DNA of 64,000 nucleotides from Alloalcanivorax venustensis ISO4 (GTDB taxonomy: Bacteria > Pseudomonadota > Gammaproteobacteria > Pseudomonadales > Alcanivoracaceae): the NCBI RefSeq assembly GCF_015356855.1, contig NZ_ARXR01000005.1:113391-177390 (forward strand), in the 5' to 3' direction. Of the stretch, positions 8,904-17,947 are shown piece after piece. How positions within the stretch are numbered: position 1 is the stretch's first letter; each line of letters opens with the position of its first letter. The notes under the pieces are model-generated. The model ran no database searches. It was not told where the DNA came from and saw only the letters and a list, made by a program, of their open reading frames with translations. The position numbers were made by a program, and so were the translations under genes.

Positions 8904-8936
8904 AAGCCCGGTGACGCTGAGTCACCGGGCTTTCTT
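8904..8936 (+). terminator. Strong hairpin between pstS and pstC (partial terminator or mRNA stabiliser)
   Basis: A perfect 12-bp stem pairs AAGCCCGGTGAC (8904-8915) with GTCACCGGGCTT (8921-8932) around the loop GCTGA, followed by TCTT. It lies inside the 156-bp pstS-pstC gap. Because pstCAB-phoU has no other obvious promoter, it probably lets some transcription through, lowering expression of the downstream genes relative to pstS. Confidence 0.75.
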
Positions 8937-9021
8937 CGCCCCGACGGGGCGCGGATAAACCCGGTTTTTTCTCTCAAACCTCAGGTTTGCGCGAGAAAAT
9001 CATCCACTCGGAGTTGTTGGC

Positions 9022-10410
9022 ATGCAAACAGGCAACCTGTTGTTGCTGCTGGTCGCCATGGTGGCGGCGGCCTACTACATAGGCTGGCAAAAATCCCTGG
9101 CCCAGGCGCGGCCTTTGGGGGGAATACGCCACCTTGAGTCGCTGCCCTTCTACTACGCGATGCGGGCAGCACTGTGGTGCGCGATCCCGGCGCTGGTGGT
9201 ACTGGGCGCCTGGCTGATCTTCGACGACGCCATTATCCAAAACACGGTGATGCTGAGTCTGCCGGAGGACGTCCGTCCGGCCACCGAAGGCGGTCGGGGC
9301 CTGCTGCTCAGCCAGATTCAGAATGTCGCCAGCGGCGCCCTGGCGGCGGATTCGGTGCGCCCCGAGATCGCCGGCGCCGCCGAGTTGCTGCGCGGGCTGC
9401 GCGGTACCAACACCATGGCGCTGACGGTGGTCTTTATCGTCGTCGCCATGCTCGGCGGCGCCTGGGGCTGGCTGAAGATCGCGCCGCAACTGCGCGCCCG
9501 CCAGCAGGTGGAAAAGATCCTGCGGGTGCTGTTCATGCTGTGCGCGCTGGTGGCGATCATGACCACCGTCGGCATTGTCATGTCGGTGCTGTTCGAGTCG
9601 ATCCGTTTCTTCGGTCAGGTGTCGCCGGTGGACTTCCTGTTCGGCACCCAGTGGAGCCCGCAGACCGCCCTGCGCGCCGACCAGGTGGCCTCCGAAGGCG
9701 CCTTCGGCGCCATCCCGCTGTTCATGGGCACGCTGCTGATCTCGGCCATCGCACTGCTGGTGGCGGTGCCGGTTGGCCTGATGTCGGCCATCTACCTGGC
9801 CGAATACGCCCACGCCAAGGTGCGCGCCGTGGCCAAGCCGTTGCTGGAGATCCTCGCCGGTGTGCCGACCGTGGTCTACGGCTTCTTCGCCGCCCTGACC
9901 GTGGCGCCGTTCATCCGTGACGTGGGTGAAAGCATCGGGCTGGACGTGGCCTCCGAATCCGCGCTGGCCGCCGGTCTGGTGATGGGCGTGATGATTATTC
10001 CCTTTGTCTCCTCGATTTCCGATGACGTGATTACCGCCGTGCCCCAGGTGATGCGTGACGGCTCCCTGGGTCTGGGCGCCACCAAGTCCGAGACCATTCG
10101 CAAGGTGGTCTTCCCGGCCGCGCTGCCGGGCATCATGGGCGGCATTCTGCTGGCCGCGTCCCGCGCCATCGGCGAAACCATGATCGTGGTGATGGCGGCG
10201 GGCCTTGCCGCCAACCTGACGGTGAACCCGCTGGAAGCGGTCACCACCGTTACCGTGCAGATCGTCACCCTGCTTACCGGTGACCAGGAGTTTGACAGCG
10301 CCAAGACGCTGGCCGCCTTCGCGCTCGGTCTGATGCTGTTCATCACCACCCTGGTGCTCAATGTGGTCGCGCTGCACATCGTCAAGAAATACCGGGAGCA
10401 GTACGAATGA
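9022..10410 (+). CDS. pstC: Phosphate ABC transporter permease PstC
   Basis: A 462-residue inner-membrane permease, longer than the E. coli protein (about 320) because of an N-terminal extension with three extra hydrophobic segments and a periplasmic region. This long form is common in marine gammaproteobacteria. The C-terminal half is the BPD_transp_1 domain: MSAIYLAEYAHAKVRAVAKP, EILAGVPTVVYGFFA and the EAA-type loop GATKSETIRKVVFPAALPGI that contacts PstB. It forms the phosphate channel with PstA. The ATG at 9022 follows GGAGTTG; pstA begins 31 bp after the stop. Confidence 0.93.
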   Translation: MQTGNLLLLLVAMVAAAYYIGWQKSLAQARPLGGIRHLESLPFYYAMRAALWCAIPALVVLGAWLIFDDAIIQNTVMLSLPEDVRPATEGGRGLLLSQIQNVASGALAADSVRPEIAGAAELLRGLRGTNTMALTVVFIVVAMLGGAWGWLKIAPQLRARQQVEKILRVLFMLCALVAIMTTVGIVMSVLFESIRFFGQVSPVDFLFGTQWSPQTALRADQVASEGAFGAIPLFMGTLLISAIALLVAVPVGLMSAIYLAEYAHAKVRAVAKPLLEILAGVPTVVYGFFAALTVAPFIRDVGESIGLDVASESALAAGLVMGVMIIPFVSSISDDVITAVPQVMRDGSLGLGATKSETIRKVVFPAALPGIMGGILLAASRAIGETMIVVMAAGLAANLTVNPLEAVTTVTVQIVTLLTGDQEFDSAKTLAAFALGLMLFITTLVLNVVALHIVKKYREQYE

Positions 10411-10441
10411 ACCGACTGACAATCCACCGGGAGGCGGCGTA

Positions 10442-11710
10442 ATGAGCGAGACCACGGCGAAAGTACGTAAAAGCCTGGCGCGGCGTTATCGGCAGGAGAA
10501 GCGTTTCCAGGCCTACGGCATTCTGTCCATCGGTGTCGGGCTGCTGGCGCTGCTGATTCTGTTCACCGACATTATCGGCAAGGGCCACAGCGCCTTCTTC
10601 GAGCACTACATCCAGCTGGAAATCAGCCTCGACCGGGACGTGCTCGGCGTGGACGACGCCAGCGACGACGAGCAGCTCAACTACGCCAATTTCGGTGGCG
10701 TGATCAAGGAAGCGCTGCGCGAGCGCTTTCCCGGTGTCGACGACCGTCAGCAGCAACGCCAGCTCTATGCCCTGGTGAGCAGCGGCGCCAGCTACAACCT
10801 GCGCGACGAGCTGAAAGCCGACCCCAGCCTTCTGGGTGGCACCCGCAACCTCTGGTTGCTGGCCGACGACGACGTCGACCTGTATCTGAAAACGCCCGAG
10901 AAAAAGCGGCCCGAGGCCCGTCTCGGCGATCAGCAGAAGCAGTGGATCGAAGATCTGGAAGCGGCCGGTGATACGGAAAAGCGTTTCAACGCCTCGTTCT
11001 TCTCCCACGGTGATTCCCGCGAGCCGGAGCTGGCCGGTATCGGCAGCGCCATTGTCGGCTCCTTCTTCACCATGATCGTCACGCTCTGCCTGTCCTTCCC
11101 GATCGGCGTGGCGGCGGCGATCTATCTGGAAGAGTTCGCGCCGCGCAATAAATTCACCGATTTCATTGAGGTGAACATCAACAACCTGGCGGCGGTGCCG
11201 TCGATCATTTTCGGTCTGCTGGGTCTGGCGATCTTTATCAATCTGTTCGGGTTGCCCCGTTCGGTGCCGCTGCTGGGCGGTCTGGTGCTGACGCTGATGA
11301 CGCTGCCGACCATCATTATCACCAGCCGCGCGGCGATCAAAACCGTGCCGCCCTCGGTGCGCGAAGGGGCCCTGGCCCTGGGCGCGTCGAAGATGCAGGT
11401 GGTGCTGCACCATGTGTTGCCGCTGGCGCTGCCGGGCATGCTTACCGGCTCGATCATCGGCATGGCCCAGGCGCTGGGCGAAACCGCGCCGCTGCTGTTG
11501 ATCGGCATGGTCGCCTTTATCGTCGACATCCCCGGTGGCCCCACCGACCCGGCCACGGTATTGCCGGTGCAGATTTATCTGTGGGCGGACAGCCCCGAGC
11601 AGTCCTTCGTGGCCATGACATCGGCGGCGATCATGGTCCTGCTCGCCTTCCTGATCACCATGAACACGCTGGCGGTGGTACTGCGCAAGCGCCTTGAGCG
11701 CCGTTGGTAA
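10442..11710 (+). CDS. pstA: Phosphate ABC transporter permease PstA
   Basis: A 422-residue inner-membrane permease, extended at the N-terminus like its PstC partner: a cytoplasmic basic start, one helix, then a soluble region of roughly 170 residues before the transport domain. The domain contains [49 protein letters not shown] and the EAA loop [20 protein letters not shown]. The ATG at 10442 has a GGGAGG ribosome-binding site (10429-10434) and leaves a 31-bp gap to pstC; a longer reading frame from 10361 overlaps pstC and lacks such a site. pstB follows after 10 bp. Confidence 0.93.
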   Translation: MSETTAKVRKSLARRYRQEKRFQAYGILSIGVGLLALLILFTDIIGKGHSAFFEHYIQLEISLDRDVLGVDDASDDEQLNYANFGGVIKEALRERFPGVDDRQQQRQLYALVSSGASYNLRDELKADPSLLGGTRNLWLLADDDVDLYLKTPEKKRPEARLGDQQKQWIEDLEAAGDTEKRFNASFFSHGDSREPELAGIGSAIVGSFFTMIVTLCLSFPIGVAAAIYLEEFAPRNKFTDFIEVNINNLAAVPSIIFGLLGLAIFINLFGLPRSVPLLGGLVLTLMTLPTIIITSRAAIKTVPPSVREGALALGASKMQVVLHHVLPLALPGMLTGSIIGMAQALGETAPLLLIGMVAFIVDIPGGPTDPATVLPVQIYLWADSPEQSFVAMTSAAIMVLLAFLITMNTLAVVLRKRLERRW

Positions 11711-11720
11711 GGAGAGGAAC

Positions 11721-12611
11721 ATGGATACCGCACGAGAACTGGACAACCGCAACCGCGCCGATGATGATGCGGCGAAGCCCTTGATCGACGTGGAAGAAAG
11801 GTCAATGCAGGATACTCCCTACCCGGAAAAAACCGTGGGTAAGCCGTTCGTGGATGCGCCCAAGATGAAGCTGCGCCACGTGAACGTCTTTTACGCCGAC
11901 AACCAGGCGATCCACGACGTCAGCCTGGACATCGGCAAGAACGAAGTGATTTCCCTGATCGGCCCCTCCGGTTGCGGTAAGTCCACCTTCCTGCGGTCGC
12001 TCAACCGCATGAACGACACCATCGATATCTGCCGGGTGAAAGGCGAGCTGCACCTGGACGATCAGGACCTCTACGACCCCAAGCTGGACGTGGTGGAACT
12101 GCGCGCCCGGGTCGGCATGGTGTTCCAGAAGCCCAACCCGTTCCCCAAGTCGATCTACGACAACGTGGCCTACGGCCCGCGGCTGCACGGTCTGGCGGAC
12201 AAAAAATACGATCTTGATGAAATCGTCGAGAACAGCCTGCGCAGCGCCGGCCTCTGGAACGAGGTGAAGGACCGTCTGCACTCTTCCGGCACCGGCCTGT
12301 CCGGCGGCCAGCAGCAGCGTCTGTGTATCGCCCGCACCATCGCGGTGAGCCCGGAAGTGGTGCTGATGGACGAGCCCTGTTCGGCGCTGGACCCGATCGC
12401 CACCGCCAAGATCGAAGAGCTGATCGACGAGCTCTCCGAGTCCTACACCATCGCCATCGTCACCCACTCCATGCAGCAGGCCGCGCGCGTATCCCACCGC
12501 ACCGCCTACTTCCACCTGGGGCGGCTGATCGAGGTCAACGACACCGAAACCGTATTCACCAAGCCGGAGCACGAGCTCACGGAAGCCTACATCACCGGCC
12601 GCTTCGGCTAA
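11721..12611 (+). CDS. pstB: Phosphate ABC transporter ATPase PstB
   Basis: A 296-residue ABC ATPase with a hydrophilic N-terminal extension of about 40 residues before the usual PstB start ([20 protein letters not shown]). Walker [10 protein letters not shown], the Q-loop [19 protein letters not shown], signature LSGGQQQR, Walker [14 protein letters not shown] and the switch histidine in VTHSM are all present. It powers PstCA and, with PhoU, represses PhoR when phosphate is plentiful. The ATG at 11721 has AAGGAGAGG immediately upstream; an internal ATG at 11805 is possible but lacks a good ribosome-binding site. phoU follows after 26 bp. Confidence 0.95.
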   Translation: MDTARELDNRNRADDDAAKPLIDVEERSMQDTPYPEKTVGKPFVDAPKMKLRHVNVFYADNQAIHDVSLDIGKNEVISLIGPSGCGKSTFLRSLNRMNDTIDICRVKGELHLDDQDLYDPKLDVVELRARVGMVFQKPNPFPKSIYDNVAYGPRLHGLADKKYDLDEIVENSLRSAGLWNEVKDRLHSSGTGLSGGQQQRLCIARTIAVSPEVVLMDEPCSALDPIATAKIEELIDELSESYTIAIVTHSMQQAARVSHRTAYFHLGRLIEVNDTETVFTKPEHELTEAYITGRFG

Positions 12612-12637
12612 GGCCAACGGGTCCAAGGAGAGACAAC

Positions 12638-13357
12638 ATGGATCGCATGCATTTTGGTCAGCACAGCTCCTCGCAATTCAACGAGGCGCTGGAATCCATC
12701 CGCAACCATCTGATGGAGATGGGCGGCCTGGTGGAAAAACAGGTGGTGGACGCGCTGGAAGCGCTGCTGCACGCCGACTCCGCCCTGGCGGAAAAAGTGC
12801 TTACCACGGAAGACCGGGTCGACGACCTGGAAATCCAGATCGACGAAGAGTGTGCCCGCGTACTGGCGCTGCGCCAGCCCGCGGCCTCGGACCTGCGGCT
12901 GATCATCGCCGTGTCCAAGGCGGTGTCGGACCTGGAGCGCATCGGCGACGAGTCCGCCAAGATCGCCGCCATGGCGCTGCAACTGGCCGAGGACGGCGAA
13001 TCACCGCGCGGCTACGTGGAAGTCCGGCACATCGGCAACCACGTGCGCAACATGCTGCGCGACGCCCTGGACGCCTTCGCCCGCTTCGACGCCGACAAGG
13101 CCGTGGAAGTGGCCGCCGAGGACAGCGAAGTGGACCTGGAGTACCGCTCCGCCATGCGCGCCCTGGTGACCTTCATGATGGAAGACCCGCGCGCCATCTC
13201 CCGGGTGCTCAACATCATCTGGTCCCTGCGCGCCCTGGAGCGCATCGGCGACCACGCCCGCAACATCGGCGAGCAGGTGATCTTCCTGGTCAAAGGCACC
13301 GACGTGCGCCACATCTCCATCGACGAAATGGAAAAAGAAGTCCGCAAAAAGGACTAA
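12638..13357 (+). CDS. phoU: Phosphate signalling regulator PhoU
   Basis: A 239-residue all-helical protein made of two similar three-helix PhoU domains. Each carries metal-binding motifs of the E/DxxxD type (SDLERIGDESAKIA in the first, RALERIGDHARNIGEQ in the second). PhoU couples Pst transport status to the PhoR kinase and shuts off the Pho response in phosphate excess. The ATG at 12638 follows AAGGAGAGACAAC. It is the last gene of the pst operon. The cognate kinase/regulator genes are not adjacent here but 6.7 kb away (20044-22125), beyond an arsenic cluster and five other genes. Confidence 0.95.
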   Translation: MDRMHFGQHSSSQFNEALESIRNHLMEMGGLVEKQVVDALEALLHADSALAEKVLTTEDRVDDLEIQIDEECARVLALRQPAASDLRLIIAVSKAVSDLERIGDESAKIAAMALQLAEDGESPRGYVEVRHIGNHVRNMLRDALDAFARFDADKAVEVAAEDSEVDLEYRSAMRALVTFMMEDPRAISRVLNIIWSLRALERIGDHARNIGEQVIFLVKGTDVRHISIDEMEKEVRKKD

Positions 13358-13367
13358 CCCCTGTCCG

Positions 13368-13392
13368 GGCCCGCGATGAATGCGGGCCTTGT
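13368..13392 (+). terminator. Possible terminator of the pst operon
   Basis: A 7-bp GC stem, GGCCCGC (13368-13374) with GCGGGCC (13382-13388), stands 10 bp after the phoU stop and is followed by TTGT. The U-tract is weak, so it may be a processing or stabilising hairpin rather than an efficient terminator. Confidence 0.45.
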
Positions 13393-13402
13393 GGAAGCGT
13401 CC

Positions 13403-13458
13403 TGTAGGAGCGGCCTGTGGGAGCGGGCCCCGCCCGCGAAAGGGCGGCTACGCCGCCC
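13403..13458. repeat. REP-like palindromic element
   Basis: Two tandem half-elements, TGTAGGAGCGGCC (13403-13415) and TGTGGGAGCGGGCC (13416-13429), run into the inverted repeat GCGGGC-CCC-GCCCGC and then a second hairpin, GGGCGGC-TAC-GCCGCCC (13442-13458). The TGTRGGAGCGG motif is the hallmark of REP elements in pseudomonads and relatives. The same 14-mer recurs at 32815-32828. Confidence 0.7.
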
Positions 13459-13476
13459 GGCAGGATCCCAGAGACC

Positions 13477-13540
13477 TTGATAAAGACGTTTGTTTCCTCC
13501 AATATATCCGTAATTCCGAATATACGAATATACGAATATA
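13477..13540 (+). promoter_or_regulatory. ars operon promoter and ArsR operator
   Basis: A -35 TTGATA (13477-13482) and -10 CAATAT (13500-13505) are spaced by 17 bp. Overlapping the -10 is a dyad: TATATCCG (13503-13510), six bases, then CGAATATA (13517-13524), inverted with one mismatch. CGAATATA is then repeated head-to-tail three times (13517-13540). ArsR-family repressors bind AT-rich dyads over the -10, so autoregulation by the adjacent arsR is the likely role. Confidence 0.65.
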
Positions 13541-13555
13541 GGCTCCCGCCGCGCC

Positions 13556-13876
13556 ATGACCAACCTCTCCGCCACCAAACTCTGCAAATGCCTCGGCGAC
13601 GACCTGCGCCTGAGCCTGGTCTGCCTGATGGACGTGCAGCGCGAGATCTGCGTCTGCGATCTGGTGGACGCGCTGGACGCCCCCCAGTCCACCATTTCCC
13701 GCCATCTGGCTCAGCTTCGCCAGTGCGAACTGGTGGTGGCGCGCCGGCAGGGCACCTGGATGCATTACCGCCTTAATCCCGAGTTGCCGGAGTGGGCACT
13801 CACTGTCATCGAAACCCTGGCCGAGCCGGCCCGGGCACAACTGGGCCTGCGCACACCGGCGCCGGTCTGCTGTTAA
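13556..13876 (+). CDS. arsR: Arsenite-responsive repressor ArsR
   Basis: A 106-residue winged-helix protein of the ArsR/SmtB family. The sensor motif EICVCDL places Cys32 and Cys34 at the same positions as the essential pair in the E. coli R773 ArsR; the third Cys of that motif (residue 37) is absent, and it is not essential in the R773 protein. The recognition helix is near SQSTISRHLAQLRQ-like residues 55-70. Additional cysteines sit at 10, 12, 23 and at the very end (105, 106). It represses the operon until arsenite or antimonite binds. It is the first gene, behind an AT-rich dyad operator, and its stop overlaps an alternative upstream ATG for arsC. Confidence 0.92.
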   Translation: MTNLSATKLCKCLGDDLRLSLVCLMDVQREICVCDLVDALDAPQSTISRHLAQLRQCELVVARRQGTWMHYRLNPELPEWALTVIETLAEPARAQLGLRTPAPVCC

Positions 13877-13887
13877 TGGAGACTCCC

Positions 13888-14382
13888 ATGGAACTGCCCC
13901 TGAACGTGCTGTTTCTGTGTACCGGCAACTCCTGCCGGTCGATTCTCGGCGAAGCGCTCGCCAATCACCTCGGCGAAGGCCGCATCCGCGCCCGCAGCGC
14001 CGGCAGCCAGCCCACCGGGCAGGTGCACCCGCGTGCCCTGGCGGTGCTGGAACGCCACGGCGTGCCGGTGGACCAGCCCGCCTCCAAGTCCATGGACGAT
14101 CTGGAAGGCCAGCGCTTCGACGTGATCATTACGGTGTGCGACGCCGCCGCCGGCGAGGCCTGCCCGGTGTGGCTGTCCGAGGCCGCCAAGGTCCACTGGG
14201 GCATCCCCGATCCGGCCGGCGCCGAGGGCAGCGACGACGAAATCGACGCCGTCTTTGAGCGCACCTACCAGCGTCTGCGCCAGCGCCTGGAAAAGCTGGC
14301 GGCACTGGACCTCGCCGCCACCACGCCGCTCGGCCTGGTCGCCTCCATGCAGAAAATCCACCGCGAGCTGGGTCAGGAATAA
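13888..14382 (+). CDS. arsC: Arsenate reductase ArsC, low-molecular-weight phosphatase type (thioredoxin-coupled)
   Basis: A 164-residue protein with the phosphatase-like P-loop C-T-G-N-S-C-R-S (Cys11 to Arg17), the acid WGIPDP, and the cysteine pair Cys84/Cys92 that relays the disulfide to thioredoxin in the S. aureus-type enzyme. This is a different fold from the glutaredoxin-dependent E. coli ArsC. It reduces arsenate to arsenite for export by the Acr3 pump encoded next. The start at 13888 has a GGAGA site five bases upstream; an earlier ATG at 13876 overlaps the arsR stop. Confidence 0.92.
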   Translation: MELPLNVLFLCTGNSCRSILGEALANHLGEGRIRARSAGSQPTGQVHPRALAVLERHGVPVDQPASKSMDDLEGQRFDVIITVCDAAAGEACPVWLSEAAKVHWGIPDPAGAEGSDDEIDAVFERTYQRLRQRLEKLAALDLAATTPLGLVASMQKIHRELGQE

Positions 14383-14395
14383 AGGATCGCAATCG

Positions 14396-15427
14396 ATGCC
14401 GTTTTTTGAGCGTTTTCTCAGCGTCTGGGTGGGGCTGGCGATCGTCGCCGGCGTCGCCCTCGGGCTGGCGGTGCCGGGCCTGTTCCAGGCGGTGGCCGCC
14501 TTCGAGGTGGCCCATGTGAACCTGGCGGTGGCGGTGTTCATCTGGGTGATGATCTACCCGATGATGATCCAGATCGACTTCGCCGCCATGAAGCGCGTCG
14601 GCGACAAGCCCAAGGGCCTGCTGCTCACCCTGGTGGTGAACTGGCTGATCAAGCCGTTCACCATGGCGGCGCTGGGCTGGCTGTTCTTCAAGGTGCTGTT
14701 CGCCGACATGGTGGACCCGCAGACCGGCAGCGAGTACATCGCCGGCATGATCCTGCTGGGCGTGGCGCCGTGCACCGCCATGGTGTTCGTGTGGAGCCAT
14801 CTCACCAAGGGCGACGCCAACTACACCCTGGTGCAGGTGTCGGTGAACGACGTCATCATGGTATTCGCCTTCGCCCCCATCGCCGCGCTGTTGCTGGGCG
14901 TCAGCGACATCACTGTGCCCTGGGACACCCTGGTGCTGTCCACCGTACTGTACGTACTGCTGCCGCTGGTGGCCGGGGCGCTCACCCGGCGCTGGCTGAG
15001 CGGTCGCGGCGGCGAAAAAGCGGTGGACGATTTCGTCCACACCCTCAAGCCGGTGAGCATCCTCGGTCTGTTGGCCACGGTGGTGCTGCTGTTCGGCTTC
15101 CAGGCGGAAACCATCCTCGCCAAGCCCCAGGCCATTGTGCTGATCGCCATTCCGCTGCTGATTCAGACCTACGGCATCTTCCTGGTCGCCTTCGTCGCCG
15201 CCCGCTGGCTGCGCCTGCCCCACAACGTGGCCGGTCCGGCCTGCCTGATCGGCACCTCCAACTTCTTCGAGCTGGCGGTGGCGGTGGCGATCAGCCTGTT
15301 CGGGCTGTCCTCCGGCGCCGCCCTCGCCACGGTGGTGGGCGTGCTGGTCGAGGTGCCGGTGATGTTGTCGCTGGTGGCCATCGTTAACCGTACCAAGCAC
15401 TGGTTTGAGGACGGCGGTGAGCAGTGA
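14396..15427 (+). CDS. acr3: Arsenite efflux permease Acr3 (ArsB in Acr3-type operons)
   Basis: A 343-residue membrane protein with ten hydrophobic helices, of the BART/Acr3 family and not the 12-helix ArsB family. [18 protein letters not shown] contains the conserved functionally essential cysteine (about residue 126); other family segments are [23 protein letters not shown] and the terminal [18 protein letters not shown] with the conserved Glu. It expels arsenite across the inner membrane using the proton gradient. The gene starts 13 bp after arsC. A 14-bp tandem direct repeat begins at its stop codon. Confidence 0.94.
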   Translation: MPFFERFLSVWVGLAIVAGVALGLAVPGLFQAVAAFEVAHVNLAVAVFIWVMIYPMMIQIDFAAMKRVGDKPKGLLLTLVVNWLIKPFTMAALGWLFFKVLFADMVDPQTGSEYIAGMILLGVAPCTAMVFVWSHLTKGDANYTLVQVSVNDVIMVFAFAPIAALLLGVSDITVPWDTLVLSTVLYVLLPLVAGALTRRWLSGRGGEKAVDDFVHTLKPVSILGLLATVVLLFGFQAETILAKPQAIVLIAIPLLIQTYGIFLVAFVAARWLRLPHNVAGPACLIGTSNFFELAVAVAISLFGLSSGAALATVVGVLVEVPVMLSLVAIVNRTKHWFEDGGEQ

Positions 15428-15459
15428 ACAGTTAAGAGTGAACAGTTAATAGTTAATAG
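15423..15459. repeat. 14-bp tandem direct repeat at the acr3 stop
   Basis: AGTGAACAGTTAAG (15423-15436) is followed at once by AGTGAACAGTTAAT (15437-15450) and a partial third unit AGTTAATAG (15451-15459). The acr3 TGA stop (15425-15427) lies in the first unit. The stretch is AT-rich against GC-rich flanks. No function is assigned. Confidence 0.7.
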
Positions 15460-15488
15460 CTAAAACCAAAAGTGTTGAAGTTATCGCC

Positions 15489-16199
15489 ATGACAGACCTT
15501 TTTAATCTCGACGACAACTGCTTCCAGGTTCCCGGCGTTGACCGCGTGTTCCAGGATCAGCCGTCCACTCACAAACCCCGGATTCTGTTGCTTTACGGGT
15601 CCCTGCGGGCGCGCTCGTTCAGCCGTCTGGCGGTGGAGGAGGCGGCACGCCTGCTGGAGGCCATGGGCGCAGAAACGCGGATCTTCGACCCGCGCGGGCT
15701 GCCGCTGCCGGACGCCGAGCCGGCGGAGCACCCCAAGGTCCAGGAGCTGCGCGAGCTGGCGCAGTGGTCCGAAGGCATGGTGTGGTGCTCGCCGGAGCGC
15801 CACGGCGCCATGACCGGCATCATGAAGGCGCAGATCGACTGGATTCCGCTGGCGCTGGGCGGCGTGCGCCCCACCCAGGGTAAAACCCTGGCGGTGATGC
15901 AGGTGAGCGGCGGCTCGCAGTCGTTCAACACCGTCAATCACCTGCGCGTGCTGGGCCGCTGGATGCGCATGGTGACCATCCCCAATCAGTCGTCGGTGCC
16001 CAAGGCGTTCCTGGAATTCGACGACAACGACCGCATGAAGCCGTCCCCCTACTATGATCGTATAGTCGACGTCATGGAGGAGCTGGTGAAATTCACCCTG
16101 CTGGTCCGTGATCGCAGCGACTATCTCACCGACCGCTACTCCGAACGCAAGGAGAGCGCGGAAGAGGTGTCCCGCCGGGTTAATCAGCGCACCATGTAA
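15489..16199 (+). CDS. arsH: ArsH, NADPH-dependent FMN reductase/organoarsenical oxidase
   Basis: A 236-residue flavodoxin-like protein. The FMN phosphate loop is [14 protein letters not shown] near residues 35-48, followed by [23 protein letters not shown] and [17 protein letters not shown], both characteristic of ArsH. The family uses NADPH and FMN to oxidise trivalent methylarsenicals and reduce quinones and azo dyes. It sits 61 bp after acr3 in the same direction, with a purine-poor leader and an AT-rich repeat between; an internal promoter is possible. Its presence suggests resistance to organoarsenicals as well as inorganic arsenic. Confidence 0.92.
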   Translation: MTDLFNLDDNCFQVPGVDRVFQDQPSTHKPRILLLYGSLRARSFSRLAVEEAARLLEAMGAETRIFDPRGLPLPDAEPAEHPKVQELRELAQWSEGMVWCSPERHGAMTGIMKAQIDWIPLALGGVRPTQGKTLAVMQVSGGSQSFNTVNHLRVLGRWMRMVTIPNQSSVPKAFLEFDDNDRMKPSPYYDRIVDVMEELVKFTLLVRDRSDYLTDRYSERKESAEEVSRRVNQRTM

Positions 16200-16226
16200 G
16201 CCCGTACCTGGCCAAAAGGGGAAGCC

Positions 16227-17399
16227 ATGCCCGCCGAAACCCTGTCCCGCTTCCCCCTGGCGGTGATTGTCGCCGCCCAGTTTCTGGGCACCTCGCTGTG
16301 GTTCAGCGTTAACGGCGTGGGGCTGTCCCTGGGCCAGGAACTGGGGCTCACCGAGACCGACCTGGGGCGCCTCACCATCGCCACCCAGGCGGGCTTTATC
16401 CTCGGCACCCTGGCGCTGGCGGCCACCGGCCTGGCCGACCGCTTCCGCGCCAGCCGGGTGTTCGCGATGGCGGCGGTCCTGGGCGCGCTGGTTAACGGCG
16501 CCTTCGTGCTGGTGGCCTGGCAGCCGTCGGCGGCGCTGGTGATGCGCTTCGCCACCGGGCTCTGCCTGGCCGGTATTTACCCTCTGGGCATGAAGCTGGT
16601 GATCAGCTGGACACCGCGCCATACCGGCGCCGCCCTGGCCTGGCTGGTGGGCATGCTGACCCTGGGCACGGCCGTGCCGCATCTGTTGCGCGGCGCCACC
16701 CTGGGCCTGCCCTGGCAGTGGCCGCTGCTCACCGCCTCGCTGCTGGCGCTGGTGGCGGCGTGGCTGATCCGCGCCCTGGGCGACGGCCCCCATCTGCCGC
16801 CGCCCGGCCGGAAGAAGCCGCTACGCGAAGGCTTCGCCGCCTTCGCCAGTGGCGATTTCCGCGCCGCCGCCCTGGGCTACTTCGGCCACTGCTGGGAGCT
16901 CTATGCGTTCTGGACGCTGACACCGCTGCTGGTGGCCCGGGAGCTGCAGCGCCTGGGCGCCGATCAGGCGCTGGTGCCGTGGCTGGCGTTCCTGGTGATC
17001 GCTTTGGGGCTGGTGGGCTGTGTTTATGGCGGTCGTGTCAGCCGCGGTCGCGGCAGCCTGTGGGTGGCGAGGGCGGCGCTGGCCACATCCGGCCTGCTGT
17101 GCCTGGTCTATCCGCTGCTGGGAAGTCTGTCCCCTTTTCTACTGCTGGCGCTGTTGCTGCTGTGGGGCTTCACGGTGATCGCCGATTCGCCGCAGCTTTC
17201 CGCCCTGGCCGCCGCCACCGCGCCCCGGGACCGGGTCGGCTCGACCCTGGCGGTGATGAACGCCATCGGCTTCGCGCTCACCATTCCGGCGATCTTCCTG
17301 GTCTCTGAGTTCTGGTCGGCGCTGGATCTGCGCGTCGCCTGGCTGCTGTTGCCGGGGCCGGTGGTGGGGCTGTTCTACCTGTGCCGGACGCGGCTATAG
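16227..17399 (+). CDS. MFS transporter of the arsenic cluster
   Basis: A 390-residue protein with 12 predicted helices. The first half has FLGTSLWFSVNG and the loop ATGLADRFRASRVFAM, which is the MFS motif-A region; the middle loop is HLPPPGRKKPLREGF. It begins 27 bp after arsH with an AAAAGGGG ribosome-binding site and is probably the last gene of the ars operon. It is not accompanied by a glyceraldehyde-3-phosphate dehydrogenase gene, which argues against ArsJ. Export of an arsenic species is inference from position only; the substrate is unknown. Its stop overlaps that of the convergent yaeQ by six bases. Confidence 0.82.
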   Translation: MPAETLSRFPLAVIVAAQFLGTSLWFSVNGVGLSLGQELGLTETDLGRLTIATQAGFILGTLALAATGLADRFRASRVFAMAAVLGALVNGAFVLVAWQPSAALVMRFATGLCLAGIYPLGMKLVISWTPRHTGAALAWLVGMLTLGTAVPHLLRGATLGLPWQWPLLTASLLALVAAWLIRALGDGPHLPPPGRKKPLREGFAAFASGDFRAAALGYFGHCWELYAFWTLTPLLVARELQRLGADQALVPWLAFLVIALGLVGCVYGGRVSRGRGSLWVARAALATSGLLCLVYPLLGSLSPFLLLALLLLWGFTVIADSPQLSALAAATAPRDRVGSTLAVMNAIGFALTIPAIFLVSEFWSALDLRVAWLLLPGPVVGLFYLCRTRL

Positions 17400-17930
17400 C
17401 TGGGATTCCAGCGCCACCGCCACACTTTCCCCGTCGTCCCCCAGCCACAGCTGCCCGTCCTGGATCATGGCGTTCAGGCGCATCTGGCGGTGGGCCAGGG
17501 ACGCCAGCGCCGCTTCGGTTTCCGGCATCACGCGCAGCACGGTGAGGTTGTCGAAACGGTCCAGCTTGCGGCCCAGGGCCTCGCGCCAGGCCAGCGGCGC
17601 CTGGCGGCCGTAGGTGTAGACCACCACGGCATCGGCCAGGCCGCAGGCCTTGCGCAGCCGCTTCTCATCCGGCATGCCCAGCTCGATCCACTCTTCCAGG
17701 GTACCGTTGGGGTGGTGGCGCCACAGGTCCGGTTCGTCGGTGGACGACAGGCCCCGGGTGAAGCTCAGGTCCTCATGGGCGTGGCGGGCGAAGGCCATCA
17801 ACCGCAGCATCATGCGGGCCTCGGTTTCCGAGGGGTGCAGCGCCACCGTCAGGTTATGGGTGGCGTAGTAATCCCGGTCCATATCCGAAACAGTGAGTTC
17901 CGCTTTGTAGATGGTGGCGGTGAGGGCCAT
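17394..17930 (-). CDS. yaeQ: YaeQ family protein
   Basis: A 178-residue cytosolic protein matching YaeQ over its full length: MALTATIYKAELTVSDMDR at the start, LTVALHPSETEARMMLRLMAF, EPDLWRHHPNGTLEEWIELG and the DAVVVYTYGR strand. The fold resembles a minimal PD-(D/E)XK nuclease, with acidic residues and a Gln/Lys region; the biological role is unsettled (the E. coli protein was linked to RfaH suppression). It is downstream of the GDT1-family gene on the same strand (17-bp gap) and may share its transcript. Confidence 0.9.
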   Translation of the reverse strand: MALTATIYKAELTVSDMDRDYYATHNLTVALHPSETEARMMLRLMAFARHAHEDLSFTRGLSSTDEPDLWRHHPNGTLEEWIELGMPDEKRLRKACGLADAVVVYTYGRQAPLAWREALGRKLDRFDNLTVLRVMPETEAALASLAHRQMRLNAMIQDGQLWLGDDGESVAVALESQL

Positions 17931-17947
17931 GGCACAGCTCGCTTTCG

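Noticed and set aside
8974..10455. Long - strand open frame of 493 codons opposite pstC
   Set aside because: It is an antisense shadow rich in His and Gln with no recognisable domain; pstC on the + strand is unambiguous. The same applies to the - strand frames opposite pstA, polA and katG.
13501..13540. Tandem repeats as a CRISPR or integron site
   Set aside because: The units are 8 bp without spacers and lie over the ars -10; an operator is the simpler reading.
16227..17399. Naming the MFS gene arsJ
   Set aside because: ArsJ works with an adjacent glyceraldehyde-3-phosphate dehydrogenase, which is absent here; membership was not clear from sequence.
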